A stretch of 23,128 nt of DNA from JBCBJZ01 sp038522635. GTDB lineage: Bacteria > Pseudomonadota > Alphaproteobacteria > Rhizobiales > Hyphomicrobiaceae. The position numbers and the translations under genes are program-made. Positions within the stretch are counted from its first letter, which is position 1; each line of letters opens with the position of its first letter. Below are positions 1 through 6,571 of the stretch, piece after piece. The stretch spans positions 1-23,128 of the forward strand of contig JBCBJZ010000049.1 in NCBI GenBank assembly GCA_038522635.1, read 5' to 3'. The notes under the pieces were generated by a model, which made no database searches, had not been told where the DNA came from, and saw only the letters and a list, made by a program, of their open reading frames with translations.

Positions 1-44
1 ACAAGAACCACCAGGACGTCTACGCCAAGCTCTGCAAAATGTAG
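1..44 (+). CDS. 3' end of a periplasmic substrate-binding protein gene (partial)
   Basis: Only the last 13 codons are in the window (from base 3), reading KNHQDVYAKLCKM and ending at TAG 42-44. The gene lies directly upstream of, and on the same strand as, a complete livHMGF permease/ATPase set. In such operons the missing component is the periplasmic LivK-type binding protein, and short C-terminal tails rich in Lys, Tyr and Leu are common there. The identity therefore rests on context; the visible residues alone would not prove it. A strong stem-loop begins 24 bases after the stop. Confidence 0.55.
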   Translation, partial: KNHQDVYAKLCKM

Positions 45-158
45 GCGCGAGGGTCGGTTCAACCGTATCGGCGGCGCTCCTGTGTGAGTGCCGCCGAAGC
101 GCTTTATTTCACAGCAACCGGCGCACAGTGCGAACCACCAAGGCGTCTACCGCCGAGC
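5..158 (+). repeat. Imperfect direct repeat of the binding-protein 3' end inside the livH leader
   Basis: Bases 5-23 and 132-150 match at 17 of 19 positions, and similarity continues weakly to 30 and 158. The first copy encodes NHQDVY at the end of the binding protein. The second, read in the equivalent frame (133 onward), gives NHQGVY followed by RRA. No in-frame gene is supported around the second copy, so it looks like a decayed partial duplication in the spacer before livH. Confidence 0.5.
68..97 (+). promoter_or_regulatory. Intercistronic stem-loop between binding-protein gene and livH
   Basis: Bases 68-79 (TCGGCGGCGCTC) pair with 86-97 (GAGTGCCGCCGA), forming 12 base pairs with one G-U wobble around a 6-base loop. 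A short U-rich stretch (CTTTATTTC, 102-110) follows. The position, just after the binding protein stop, suits an mRNA-stabilising or partial-terminator hairpin that lets the binding protein be made in excess over the membrane components. It is not a textbook terminator, because the U run is interrupted and not adjacent to the stem. Confidence 0.65.
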
Positions 159-188
159 GACCTTGACAGGGACACGAACACAAAACCC

Positions 189-1112
189 ATGGACGTCTCG
201 CTGTTCCTGATCCAGACCCTCAACGGCCTGCAGCTCGGCGTGCTGCTGTTCCTGCTCGCGTCCGGATTGACGCTGACCTTCGGCATCATGGACTTCGTTA
301 ACCTGGCGCACGGCTCACTTTACATGGTGGGCGCGTTCATTTGCGCGTCACTCACTTTCGCGACCGGATCATTCCTATGGGGCGTGCTACTCGCCATTCC
401 GCTGACCGCGGCGGTCGGCTTCGTGGTCGAGACCATCATCATCCGCGAACTCTACCCGCGGGACCACCTGGATCATGTGTTGGCCACGTTCGGGCTCATT
501 TTGTGCGCCGACACGCTCGTGCAGATCATCTGGGGCCCAGCCGGCATCACCGTGCCGTTGCCGGCATTCCTGGAGGGCAGCGTGCCGCTTTGGGGTGACA
601 CGGTGTTTCCGGTCTACCGCCTGGTGATCATCGGTGCGGGACTGGCCATCGCGGGCGGCCTGTTCCTGCTCGTCAACCACACGCGGCTTGGTATGCTGAT
701 CCGCGCGGGCGCGTCCAACCGCACGATGGTGAGCGCGCTTGGGATCGACATCAAGACGCTCTTCACCGGCGTTTTCGCGCTCGGTGCTGCCCTGGCAGGC
801 ATCGCAGGCATGCTGATTTCCCCCATCACCGAAGCTTCGATCGGCATGGGCAACGAGGTGATCATCACCGCTTTCGTCGTGATCATCATCGGCGGCATCG
901 GGTCCATGAAAGGGGCGTTCGTCGCCGCCCTGCTGATCGGCCTGATCGACACCATGGGGCGGTCATTCCTGGATGACGCGTTCAAAGTGTTCATGTCGGC
1001 TGAAGCGGCCGAGACCGCGGCGCCGGCGCTATCGGCGATGCTGATCTACATCCTCATGGCCCTCGTGCTCGTGGTGCGCCCGCAGGGGCTGTTCCCACCC
1101 AAGACCCGGTGA
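189..1112 (+). CDS. livH: Branched-chain amino acid ABC transporter permease LivH
   Basis: This is an inner-membrane permease subunit of a HAAT-family importer; with LivM it forms the channel for substrates delivered by the periplasmic binding protein. From ATG 189 it is 307 residues, the usual LivH length. It begins with a hydrophobic helix (LFLIQTLNGLQLGVLLFLLA) and carries the family signature GLTLTFGIMDFVNLAHGSLYMVGAF. A later loop (IRAGASNRTMVSALGID) and the helix IIIGGIGSMKGAFVAALLIG match the part that contacts the ATPases. An in-frame GTG at 84 would add 35 hydrophilic residues, but it lies in the loop of the upstream stem-loop and adds nothing conserved, so ATG 189 is preferred. The stop overlaps the livM start. 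Substrate specificity cannot be read from the permease. Confidence 0.93.
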   Translation: MDVSLFLIQTLNGLQLGVLLFLLASGLTLTFGIMDFVNLAHGSLYMVGAFICASLTFATGSFLWGVLLAIPLTAAVGFVVETIIIRELYPRDHLDHVLATFGLILCADTLVQIIWGPAGITVPLPAFLEGSVPLWGDTVFPVYRLVIIGAGLAIAGGLFLLVNHTRLGMLIRAGASNRTMVSALGIDIKTLFTGVFALGAALAGIAGMLISPITEASIGMGNEVIITAFVVIIIGGIGSMKGAFVAALLIGLIDTMGRSFLDDAFKVFMSAEAAETAAPALSAMLIYILMALVLVVRPQGLFPPKTR

Positions 1113-2236
1113 TGGGACGCGAAGAAATGGCTCACACGGACACCAAGCCGGCGACGCGCGAAGGTGCTGCCCCGGTTCAGGCGAAGGGTGGCGCCAGCAG
1201 CGTCGACGCCAGCACCGCCGACTCCAGTAGCGCCAACGCCACGCCGGCCACGCGTGCACGTTTCGCTGGCCTCTCCCTCATCGGCTGGATCACACTCATC
1301 ACGTTGCTGGCGCTCGCCGTGGTGCCGCCGCTCCTGCACGCGCTTGACCAGGCCTTCTGGCTTGGGATCATGACGCGGCTCGTCATCCTGTCGATCGCCG
1401 CCGTCAGCCTCAATCTCGTCCTCGGCTATGGCGGCATGGTCTCCTTCGGCCACGCCGCCTTCATCGGCCTTGGCGCCTACGCGGTCGGCATTCCCGTCCA
1501 CCACGACATCAACGGCGGCTTCGAGGCGATTGCAACCACCAACGGCTTTTTCCATATCGCGCTTGCGGTTGGCGTTTGCGCGCTCTTCGCGCTCATCACC
1601 GGAGCGCTGTGCCTGCGCACCCGAGGCGTCCACTTCATCATGATCACCATGGCCTTCGGGCAAATGGTGTTCTACGCGATCGTATCCATGTCGGAGTACG
1701 GCGGCGATGACGGGCTGACGATCTACACGCTGTCGGAGTTCCCGCTGATCGACATCTCCAAGCCGTTGACGCTCTACCTGGTCGCCTACGTCTCGCTGCT
1801 CGTCTGCCTCTACCTTGTCCACCGCCTGACGCGGTCGCGCTTCGGCATGGTGATCCGCGGCGCCAAGGAGAACGAGGAGCGCATCCGCGCGCTCGGCATC
1901 AACGCCTACATCTACAAGCTCACAGCCTACGTGATCTCAGGCGCCATGTGCGGTTACGCGGGCGCGCTGCTGGGCAATTTTACGACCTTCATATCGCCTG
2001 AGATGATGGATTGGACGCGCTCGGGCGAGCTGATGTTCATGGTCATTTTGGGCGGTGCGGGCGCGCTGATCGGGCCGGTGCTCGGGGCTGGCGTGTTCCT
2101 CCTGCTCGAAGAGGTGCTGTCGAGCTTCACCACCCATTGGCATCTGCCGTTCGGCATCCTGCTGATCCTGTCCGTGCTGTTCATCAGGGGCGGCTTGAGC
2201 GGCCTCATTTCGCGGCTGGGAGGGCGCCATGGTTAA
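1112..2236 (+). CDS. livM: Branched-chain amino acid ABC transporter permease LivM
   Basis: This is the second inner-membrane permease subunit of the Liv importer. The ATG at 1112 overlaps the livH stop (TGATG), giving 374 residues and suggesting translational coupling; ATG 1127 is an alternative start. The first ~45 residues are hydrophilic and rich in Ala, Thr and Ser. They are followed by transmembrane helices and the LivM signature LNLVLGYGGMVSFGHAAFIGLGAY. The sequence LTRSRFGMVIRGAKENEERIRALGIN is the cytoplasmic coupling loop, and ILGGAGALIGPVLGAGVFLLLEE follows near the C-terminus. The gene overlaps livG by 8 bases. The polar N-terminal extension is longer than in many LivM proteins, but similar extensions occur in the family. 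Confidence 0.93.
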   Translation: MGREEMAHTDTKPATREGAAPVQAKGGASSVDASTADSSSANATPATRARFAGLSLIGWITLITLLALAVVPPLLHALDQAFWLGIMTRLVILSIAAVSLNLVLGYGGMVSFGHAAFIGLGAYAVGIPVHHDINGGFEAIATTNGFFHIALAVGVCALFALITGALCLRTRGVHFIMITMAFGQMVFYAIVSMSEYGGDDGLTIYTLSEFPLIDISKPLTLYLVAYVSLLVCLYLVHRLTRSRFGMVIRGAKENEERIRALGINAYIYKLTAYVISGAMCGYAGALLGNFTTFISPEMMDWTRSGELMFMVILGGAGALIGPVLGAGVFLLLEEVLSSFTTHWHLPFGILLILSVLFIRGGLSGLISRLGGRHG

Positions 2237-3053
2237 GGCAGCGGCTGCGTATAGCGGCGTTAACGATGGCGCCAGTAACAGTGGTGGTAGTGCTGGCAGT
2301 GCTGGCACTTCACCGACCCTGCTTGAGGTGCGCGGCCTCAACAAAAGCTTCGGCGGAGTACGCGCGACCGACGATGTCACCCTCGATGTGCGCCCCGGCG
2401 AGACGCACGCGATCATCGGCCCCAACGGTGCGGGCAAGACAACGCTGATCTCGCAGCTCTCCGGCCTCGTGAAACCGGATGCGGGCGAGATCCACTTTAA
2501 GGGGCGCAACATCACCCGCGCGCCGCCCTACCAGCGCGCCCGTCTTGGCCTGGCACGCTCGTTCCAGATCACGTCCGTCTTCATGGGCCTGAGCGTGCAG
2601 GAGAATGTTGCGCTCGCGGTGCAGGGCATCGCCGGACATTCGTTCCGCTTCTGGCGACCGGCAAGCGCGGTGCAAGCGCTGCAGGACCCTGCCCGCGCCA
2701 AGCTGGAGCAGGTCGGCCTCGGCGGCCGCGCGGGCGAGCGTGCCGCAAACCTCTCGCACGGCGAACGCCGCCAACTCGAGATCGCGATGGCGCTTGCGAC
2801 CGAGCCCGACCTGCTGCTGCTCGATGAGCCGATGGCGGGCATGGCCCCTGACGAGAGCCAACGCATGGTTGAGACGCTGCGCAACGTCGAAGGCAAAACG
2901 ATCCTGCTCGTCGAGCACGACATGGATGCGGTGTTCGCGCTTGCCGACCGCATCTCCGTGCTTGTCTACGGACGCATCATCGCGACCGATACGCCCGCCG
3001 CCATCCGCGCGAACGAGGACGTCGCCCGCGCCTATCTCGGGGAGGCGGCATAA
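2229..3053 (+). CDS. livG: Branched-chain amino acid ABC transporter ATP-binding protein LivG
   Basis: This is a cytoplasmic ATPase that powers the LivHM channel as a heterodimer with LivF. It has 274 residues. Walker A is GPNGAGKT (64-71), the ABC signature is LSHGE (175-179), Walker B is LLLLDEP (195-201), and the switch histidine is H230 in LLVEHDMD. The C-terminal tail ending in ARAYLGEAA is the BCA_ABC_TP_C type typical of LivG. The first ~30 residues are a Gly/Ser/Ala-rich leader not needed for the ABC fold. The ATG at 2229 sits inside the 3' end of livM, and livF follows after a single base, so the four genes form one translationally linked unit. Confidence 0.95.
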   Translation: MVKAAAAYSGVNDGASNSGGSAGSAGTSPTLLEVRGLNKSFGGVRATDDVTLDVRPGETHAIIGPNGAGKTTLISQLSGLVKPDAGEIHFKGRNITRAPPYQRARLGLARSFQITSVFMGLSVQENVALAVQGIAGHSFRFWRPASAVQALQDPARAKLEQVGLGGRAGERAANLSHGERRQLEIAMALATEPDLLLLDEPMAGMAPDESQRMVETLRNVEGKTILLVEHDMDAVFALADRISVLVYGRIIATDTPAAIRANEDVARAYLGEAA

Positions 3054-3054
3054 C

Positions 3055-3756
3055 GTGCTTTCGGTCAGCGGGCTTGAGACCTCCTATGGGGCCTCGCAAG
3101 TGTTGTTCGGCATGGCGCTTGAGGTCGGTGCGCGCGAAGTCGTGACGCTGCTCGGCCGCAACGGCATGGGCAAGACGACCACGATCAACTCCATCATGGG
3201 GATCATTAAGCCGGCCGCCGGTACGATCCGCTTTTGCAAGCGTGACGTCGCGGGGCTGCCGTCGTTCAAAATCGCCAAGGCCGGCCTCGGACTTGTGCCT
3301 GAGGGCCGGCAGATCTTTCCCAACTTGTCGGTCACTGAGAACCTGGTCGCGACGGGCGCCAACCGGCGCGCTGATCCAACGCCGTGGACGGTGGAGCGCG
3401 TCTTTGAGATGTTCCCGGAGTTGGCCGCGCGGCGCAGCTCGATGGGCAACCTCTTATCGGGCGGTGAACAGCAGATGCTCGCGATCGGGCGCGCGCTGAT
3501 GACGAACCCGCAGCTCTTGATCCTCGACGAAGCAACTGAAGGGCTGGCACCGCTGATCCGCGAGGAGATCTGGCGGTGCCTCAAGCGCATTCGCGACGAT
3601 GGACTCTCTATCCTCGTGGTGGACAAGAACATCGCCGATCTGATCGCGCTCGCCGACCGCCATTACATCATCGAAAAGGGCCGCGTCGTGTGGACGGGCA
3701 CGTCGCAAGCGCTTGTCGATGCGCCCGACGTGAAGGAACGTTTCCTGGGCGTATGA
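3055..3756 (+). CDS. livF: Branched-chain amino acid ABC transporter ATP-binding protein LivF
   Basis: This is the second ATPase of the importer. The GTG start at 3055 gives 233 residues, the standard LivF length, and has a strong ribosome binding site (GGGGAGG, 3039-3045) nine bases upstream. Walker A is GRNGMGKTT (34-42), the signature is LSGGE (134-138) and Walker B is LLILDEA (154-160). The sequence GLGLVPEGRQIFPNLSVTENL is characteristic of LivF. The H-loop reads VVDKNIADL, so Lys191 occupies the position where ABC ATPases usually have His and LivF proteins often have Gln. This is the last gene of the operon and it converges on dcd 62 bases away. No convincing terminator is visible in that gap; a 10-base palindrome (CCAGCGCTGG, 3809-3818) lies there without a T run. 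Confidence 0.95.
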   Translation: MLSVSGLETSYGASQVLFGMALEVGAREVVTLLGRNGMGKTTTINSIMGIIKPAAGTIRFCKRDVAGLPSFKIAKAGLGLVPEGRQIFPNLSVTENLVATGANRRADPTPWTVERVFEMFPELAARRSSMGNLLSGGEQQMLAIGRALMTNPQLLILDEATEGLAPLIREEIWRCLKRIRDDGLSILVVDKNIADLIALADRHYIIEKGRVVWTGTSQALVDAPDVKERFLGV

Positions 3757-3818
3757 TCGGTGGTATCGCCGCAGCCTGCAGGTAGCTTTAAGCGCGGCCG
3801 TGTTCCTCCAGCGCTGGC

Positions 3819-4970
3819 TCACAGAGCAAAGTGCTTCGACAGCTTCAGACCTTGCGCCTGGTAATGGCTGCCGATGTCCCGGCCGTAGAGTCGCGTGGGC
3901 GCTGCCGCCATCGGTTCATAGATGAGCCGCCCGATGATTTGCCCATCATCGAGGATGAACGGCACCTTGTGGCTGCGGACTTCGAGTACCCCGCGCGAAC
4001 CGCTCCCGCCTGCCGCCTCGTGGCCGAATCCCGGATCGAAGAACCCGGCGTAGTGAACGCGAAACTCGCCGACGAGCGGGTTGAACGGTACCATCTCAGC
4101 GGCATGCGTGGGCGGCACGTGCACCGCCTCTTTCGACGCCAGAATGTAGAACTGATCGGGATCGAGGATCAGCCGGCGTTTGTCGCCCGCATGGATCGGT
4201 TCCCAATAATCCGCAACGCGGCAAGCGCCGGGCGCGTCGACATCGACCACACCCGTATGCCGCTTGGCGCGGTACCCGACGAGGCCGTCTGCCCCGCCCG
4301 TCAGATCGACCGAGAGCGCGATCCCGTTCTCGATGTCGGCGGCGAGCGCGCCCGTGTCGTCGCGTGTGCCCGCGATCAATTGCGCATCGGCATGGAGTGC
4401 CGCCAACGCGCTGTCGCTGGTGATGCTTTCGCCACGGCGAAAGCGGATTTGCGACAGCCGCGAGCCCTGCCGCACCACCACCGGGAAGGTCTGCGGACAA
4501 ACTTCCGCGTAGAGTTTGCCGTGGTAGCCAGCGGGCACCTGGTCGAAGGCTGCCACGTGATCGGCGATGACACGGGTGAACACGTCCAGCCGCCCGGTTG
4601 AACTCTTAGGGTTCATCGCCGCGCTGATGTCATCGTCAAGCGCCAGATGCTCCATCAGTTCAACGACATAAGCGCAGCCCGTTTCAAGCACCGCGCCATG
4701 CGTCAGATCGATCTCGTGCAGCGAAAGATCACCGAGCTTATCGGCGACCCGTTTGCTCCCCGGCAGGAAGCTTGCGCGGACCCGATAGGCCTTGGCGCCC
4801 AGCCTCAGATCGAGGCTTGCCGGTTGGATCTGCCCGCTGATGAGCGGTGCGCTCAGCCCGACGCGGCCCGCATCGATCAGTGCTTCGATCTGCTGACAAG
4901 GCAAAATGCCGTTGCTGGCACCGGCATTCACGCCAGCTTGATGGATGTCGGGCGCATGATCCTGGGGCAT
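3819..4970 (-). CDS. dcd: dCTP deaminase (two-domain alphaproteobacterial form)
   Basis: The predicted reaction is dCTP to dUTP plus ammonia, feeding dTMP synthesis in the cytoplasm. From ATG at 4970 it has 383 residues, about twice the length of E. coli Dcd, because two dUTPase-like halves are joined. The first half holds the SSTGR motif (123-127) and the putative catalytic Glu156 in KLYAEVCPQ, corresponding to the AKSS..R and VLEF motifs of E. coli Dcd. The second half has a parallel segment, GVLEVRSHKVPFILDDGQ, with Glu330. A GAGG ribosome binding site lies 7 bases before this ATG. A longer reading frame extends upstream to 5198, but its extra 76 residues are Arg/Ala/His-rich, overlap the metZ riboswitch and look non-coding. 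The gene is divergent from metZ. Confidence 0.92.
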   Translation of the reverse strand: MPQDHAPDIHQAGVNAGASNGILPCQQIEALIDAGRVGLSAPLISGQIQPASLDLRLGAKAYRVRASFLPGSKRVADKLGDLSLHEIDLTHGAVLETGCAYVVELMEHLALDDDISAAMNPKSSTGRLDVFTRVIADHVAAFDQVPAGYHGKLYAEVCPQTFPVVVRQGSRLSQIRFRRGESITSDSALAALHADAQLIAGTRDDTGALAADIENGIALSVDLTGGADGLVGYRAKRHTGVVDVDAPGACRVADYWEPIHAGDKRRLILDPDQFYILASKEAVHVPPTHAAEMVPFNPLVGEFRVHYAGFFDPGFGHEAAGGSGSRGVLEVRSHKVPFILDDGQIIGRLIYEPMAAAPTRLYGRDIGSHYQAQGLKLSKHFAL

Positions 4971-5054
4971 GGCAAACCTCGCTGGTCGTTCGACGGTCGC
5001 GCACGTCAGACTGTGCGGTGCCGCTGTTGTAGCGCATCTAAGGTGCGCAGGCGC

Positions 5055-5083
5055 TTGACGCCACCGGCGCCCACACGTTACCC
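5055..5083 (+). promoter_or_regulatory. Candidate sigma-70-like promoter for the metZ leader
   Basis: TTGACG (5055-5060) is a good -35 match. Seventeen bases later comes TTACCC (5078-5083), a poor -10. If used, transcription would start about 20 bases before the SAM-II aptamer, which is a sensible geometry. The -10 is weak enough that the call is tentative. Confidence 0.35.
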
Positions 5084-5108
5084 CCAACGCATGGCGCGCA
5101 TGCGCGCG

Positions 5109-5165
5109 CTCGTGGTGATTTGGCCGGCCGGCTTGCAGCCACGCAAAACAACTCGCTAAAAGGCC
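5109..5165 (+). ncRNA. SAM-II riboswitch aptamer upstream of metZ
   Basis: The SAM-II (metA motif) aptamer is an H-type pseudoknot that binds S-adenosylmethionine and represses methionine genes in alphaproteobacteria. Here stem P1 is CGTGG (5111-5115) with CCACG (5139-5143). It is followed by the conserved TGATTT (5116-5121), the loop segment ending GGCTTGCAG (5130-5138), an A-rich linker CAAAACAA, and the diagnostic 3' element CGCTAAAAGG (5154-5163). GGCC at 5122-5125 can pair with GGCC at 5162-5165 to close the pseudoknot. All of these sit in the expected order and spacing, about 80 bases before a methionine-pathway gene on the same strand. The recognition is from remembered family features, not a covariance-model search. 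Confidence 0.93.
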
Positions 5166-5240
5166 GCGCCTTCGCCCACCTAAAGACCGGTTGGACAAGT
5201 TCGCGGCTAGCAGCTTGGCAACATAGGTTTACGAAGGAGG
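5162..5240 (+). promoter_or_regulatory. metZ: Possible expression platform of the SAM-II riboswitch, including the metZ Shine-Dalgarno
   Basis: Two complementarities lie downstream of the aptamer. GGCCGCG (5162-5168) can pair with CGCGGCT (5202-5208), which would consume the aptamer's 3' pseudoknot strand. CCTTCG (5169-5174) is perfectly complementary to CGAAGG (5232-5237), which overlaps the metZ Shine-Dalgarno AAGGAGG (5234-5240). A simple model is that SAM binding frees 5166-5174 to mask the ribosome binding site, while the competing hairpin forms without SAM. The pairings are seen in the sequence; the switching model is inference. Confidence 0.45.
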
Positions 5241-5246
5241 CGAACC

Positions 5247-6503
5247 ATGGGCGATGCCGATTCCGATGCCAATCCCCGTCCTCACCCAGAGTCAGCGCAG
5301 AAGCGTGCCGTAGATGCCGCGGCGTCCGCCTGGCAACCGCGCACAGCCATGGTGCACGCAGGCGGCATGCGCACGCCCTTCAACGAAACGTCCGAAGCGC
5401 TGTTTCTCACCCAAGGGTACGTTTACGACAACGCCGAACAGGCCGAAGAGCGGTTCCGCTCCGAAGAGGGCGGCTTCATCTATTCGCGCTATGCCAACCC
5501 GACGGTGGCGATGTTCGAAGCGCGCATGGCAGCTCTTGAGGGCGCGCAGGCCGCACGCGCCACCGCAAGCGGCATGGCAGCCGTCACCGCAGCGCTGATG
5601 TCCTCGCTCCAGGCCGGTGACCATGTCGTGGCCGCACGCGCGCTGTTCGGCTCCTGCCGCTACGTCATCGAGACGCTATGCCCGCGCTACGGCATCGAAG
5701 CGACGCTGGTGGATGGTCGTGATCTGGCGGCCTGGGAAGCGGCGATCACACCGCAAACGAAAGTCTGCTTCTTTGAAACGCCCGCCAACCCGACGCTCGA
5801 TCTGGTGGACATCGCGGGGGTCAGCGCGCTCGCGCACCGCCACGGCGCCAGCGTCATCGTCGACAACGTGTTCGCGACGCCCATGCTGCAGCGCCCGCTG
5901 TTGCAGGGCGCCGATGTGGTCGTCTACTCCGCGACGAAGCACATCGACGGGCAAGGGCGGTGCCTGGGCGGCGTGGTGTTGGGGTCAGACGACTTCATCG
6001 GGAAGACGCTGCATACGTTCTTGAAGCACACCGGCCCTTCGCTCAGCCCTTTCAACGCCTGGGTGATGCTGAAAGGCCTGGAAACCCTACCCGTTCGCGT
6101 TGACGCACAGGTGGCAAGCGCGGCGTCGCTCGCTGAGAGCCTTGAGCCACTGCCTAGTGTAGCGCGCGTCCATTACCCGGGTAGCCCGCATCATCCCCAG
6201 GCTGACCTCGCACGCCAACAGATGAGCGCGGGCGGTCAAATGATCGCGTTTGAACTTGAAGGTGGAAAGGCCGCCGCCTTCCGGTTCCTGAACGCGCTGC
6301 GCCTGATCAAGATTTCCAATAATCTGGGCGATGCGAAGAGCCTCATCACCCATCCGGCAACCACCACCCATCAAAGGCTTAAGCCCGAGGTGCGCGCGAC
6401 GCTCGGCATTTCAGAAAGCCTGCTGCGTCTGTCGGTCGGGTTGGAAGCGCGCGAAGACCTTCACGACGATCTTGCAGGCGCCGCGCACGCTGCCGCCGGC
6501 TAA
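5247..6503 (+). CDS. metZ: O-succinylhomoserine sulfhydrylase
   Basis: This is a PLP enzyme of the Cys/Met metabolism family that makes homocysteine directly from O-succinylhomoserine and sulfide. It has 418 residues. Recognisable parts are IYSRYANPT (78-86), LEGAQAARATASGMAAV (97-113), the PLP-contacting Asp206 in VIVDNVFATP, and the Schiff-base Lys231 in YSATKHIDGQGR. The segment HTGPSLSPFNAWVMLKGLETL and the C-terminal SLGDAKSL-like stretch (NLGDAKSLITHPATTTH) are typical of MetZ. ATG 5247 has a near-perfect AAGGAGG (5234-5240) six bases upstream. The SAM-II riboswitch in the leader supports a methionine-pathway role and predicts repression by SAM. metZ beside dcd is an arrangement I recall from other alphaproteobacteria. 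Confidence 0.95.
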   Translation: MGDADSDANPRPHPESAQKRAVDAAASAWQPRTAMVHAGGMRTPFNETSEALFLTQGYVYDNAEQAEERFRSEEGGFIYSRYANPTVAMFEARMAALEGAQAARATASGMAAVTAALMSSLQAGDHVVAARALFGSCRYVIETLCPRYGIEATLVDGRDLAAWEAAITPQTKVCFFETPANPTLDLVDIAGVSALAHRHGASVIVDNVFATPMLQRPLLQGADVVVYSATKHIDGQGRCLGGVVLGSDDFIGKTLHTFLKHTGPSLSPFNAWVMLKGLETLPVRVDAQVASAASLAESLEPLPSVARVHYPGSPHHPQADLARQQMSAGGQMIAFELEGGKAAAFRFLNALRLIKISNNLGDAKSLITHPATTTHQRLKPEVRATLGISESLLRLSVGLEAREDLHDDLAGAAHAAAG

Positions 6504-6530
6504 AGCAGCTCTCGCCGCCCCCCCACTGAG

Positions 6531-6571
6531 GATCAGGAGGGATCAGGCGGGATCGAAAGGCGATCAGGCGG
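6531..6571. repeat. 10-base tandem repeat overlapping the argE stop codon
   Basis: Units start at 6531 (GATCAGGAGG), 6541 (GATCAGGCGG), 6551 (GATCGAAAGG, degenerate) and, after one extra base, 6562 (GATCAGGCGG). The last unit contains the argE stop codon (6564-6566, minus strand). The repeat fills most of the 60-base gap between the convergent metZ and argE genes. Confidence 0.7.

Noticed and set aside
84..188. GTG 84 as the livH start, adding 35 residues
   Set aside because: The codon is in the loop of the 68-97 stem-loop, the extra residues are hydrophilic and unlike LivH, and ATG 189 gives the standard length.
1046..1822. A 258-codon antisense frame over livM
   Set aside because: The translation is a Glu/Asp/Arg/Gly-rich shadow of the livM transmembrane codons with no domain, and no initiation signal was seen.
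3757..3818. Bidirectional terminator between livF and dcd
   Set aside because: Only a short CCAGCGCTGG palindrome is present, without a T run on either strand.
4971..5198. Upstream extension of dcd to 5198
   Set aside because: The added 76 residues are Arg/Ala/His-rich without family similarity and overlap the metZ riboswitch on the other strand.
5166..5246. A second (tandem) SAM riboswitch, such as SAM-V, downstream of SAM-II
   Set aside because: The stretch lacks a second TGATTT/GCTAAA-type core; the complementarities present fit an expression platform better.
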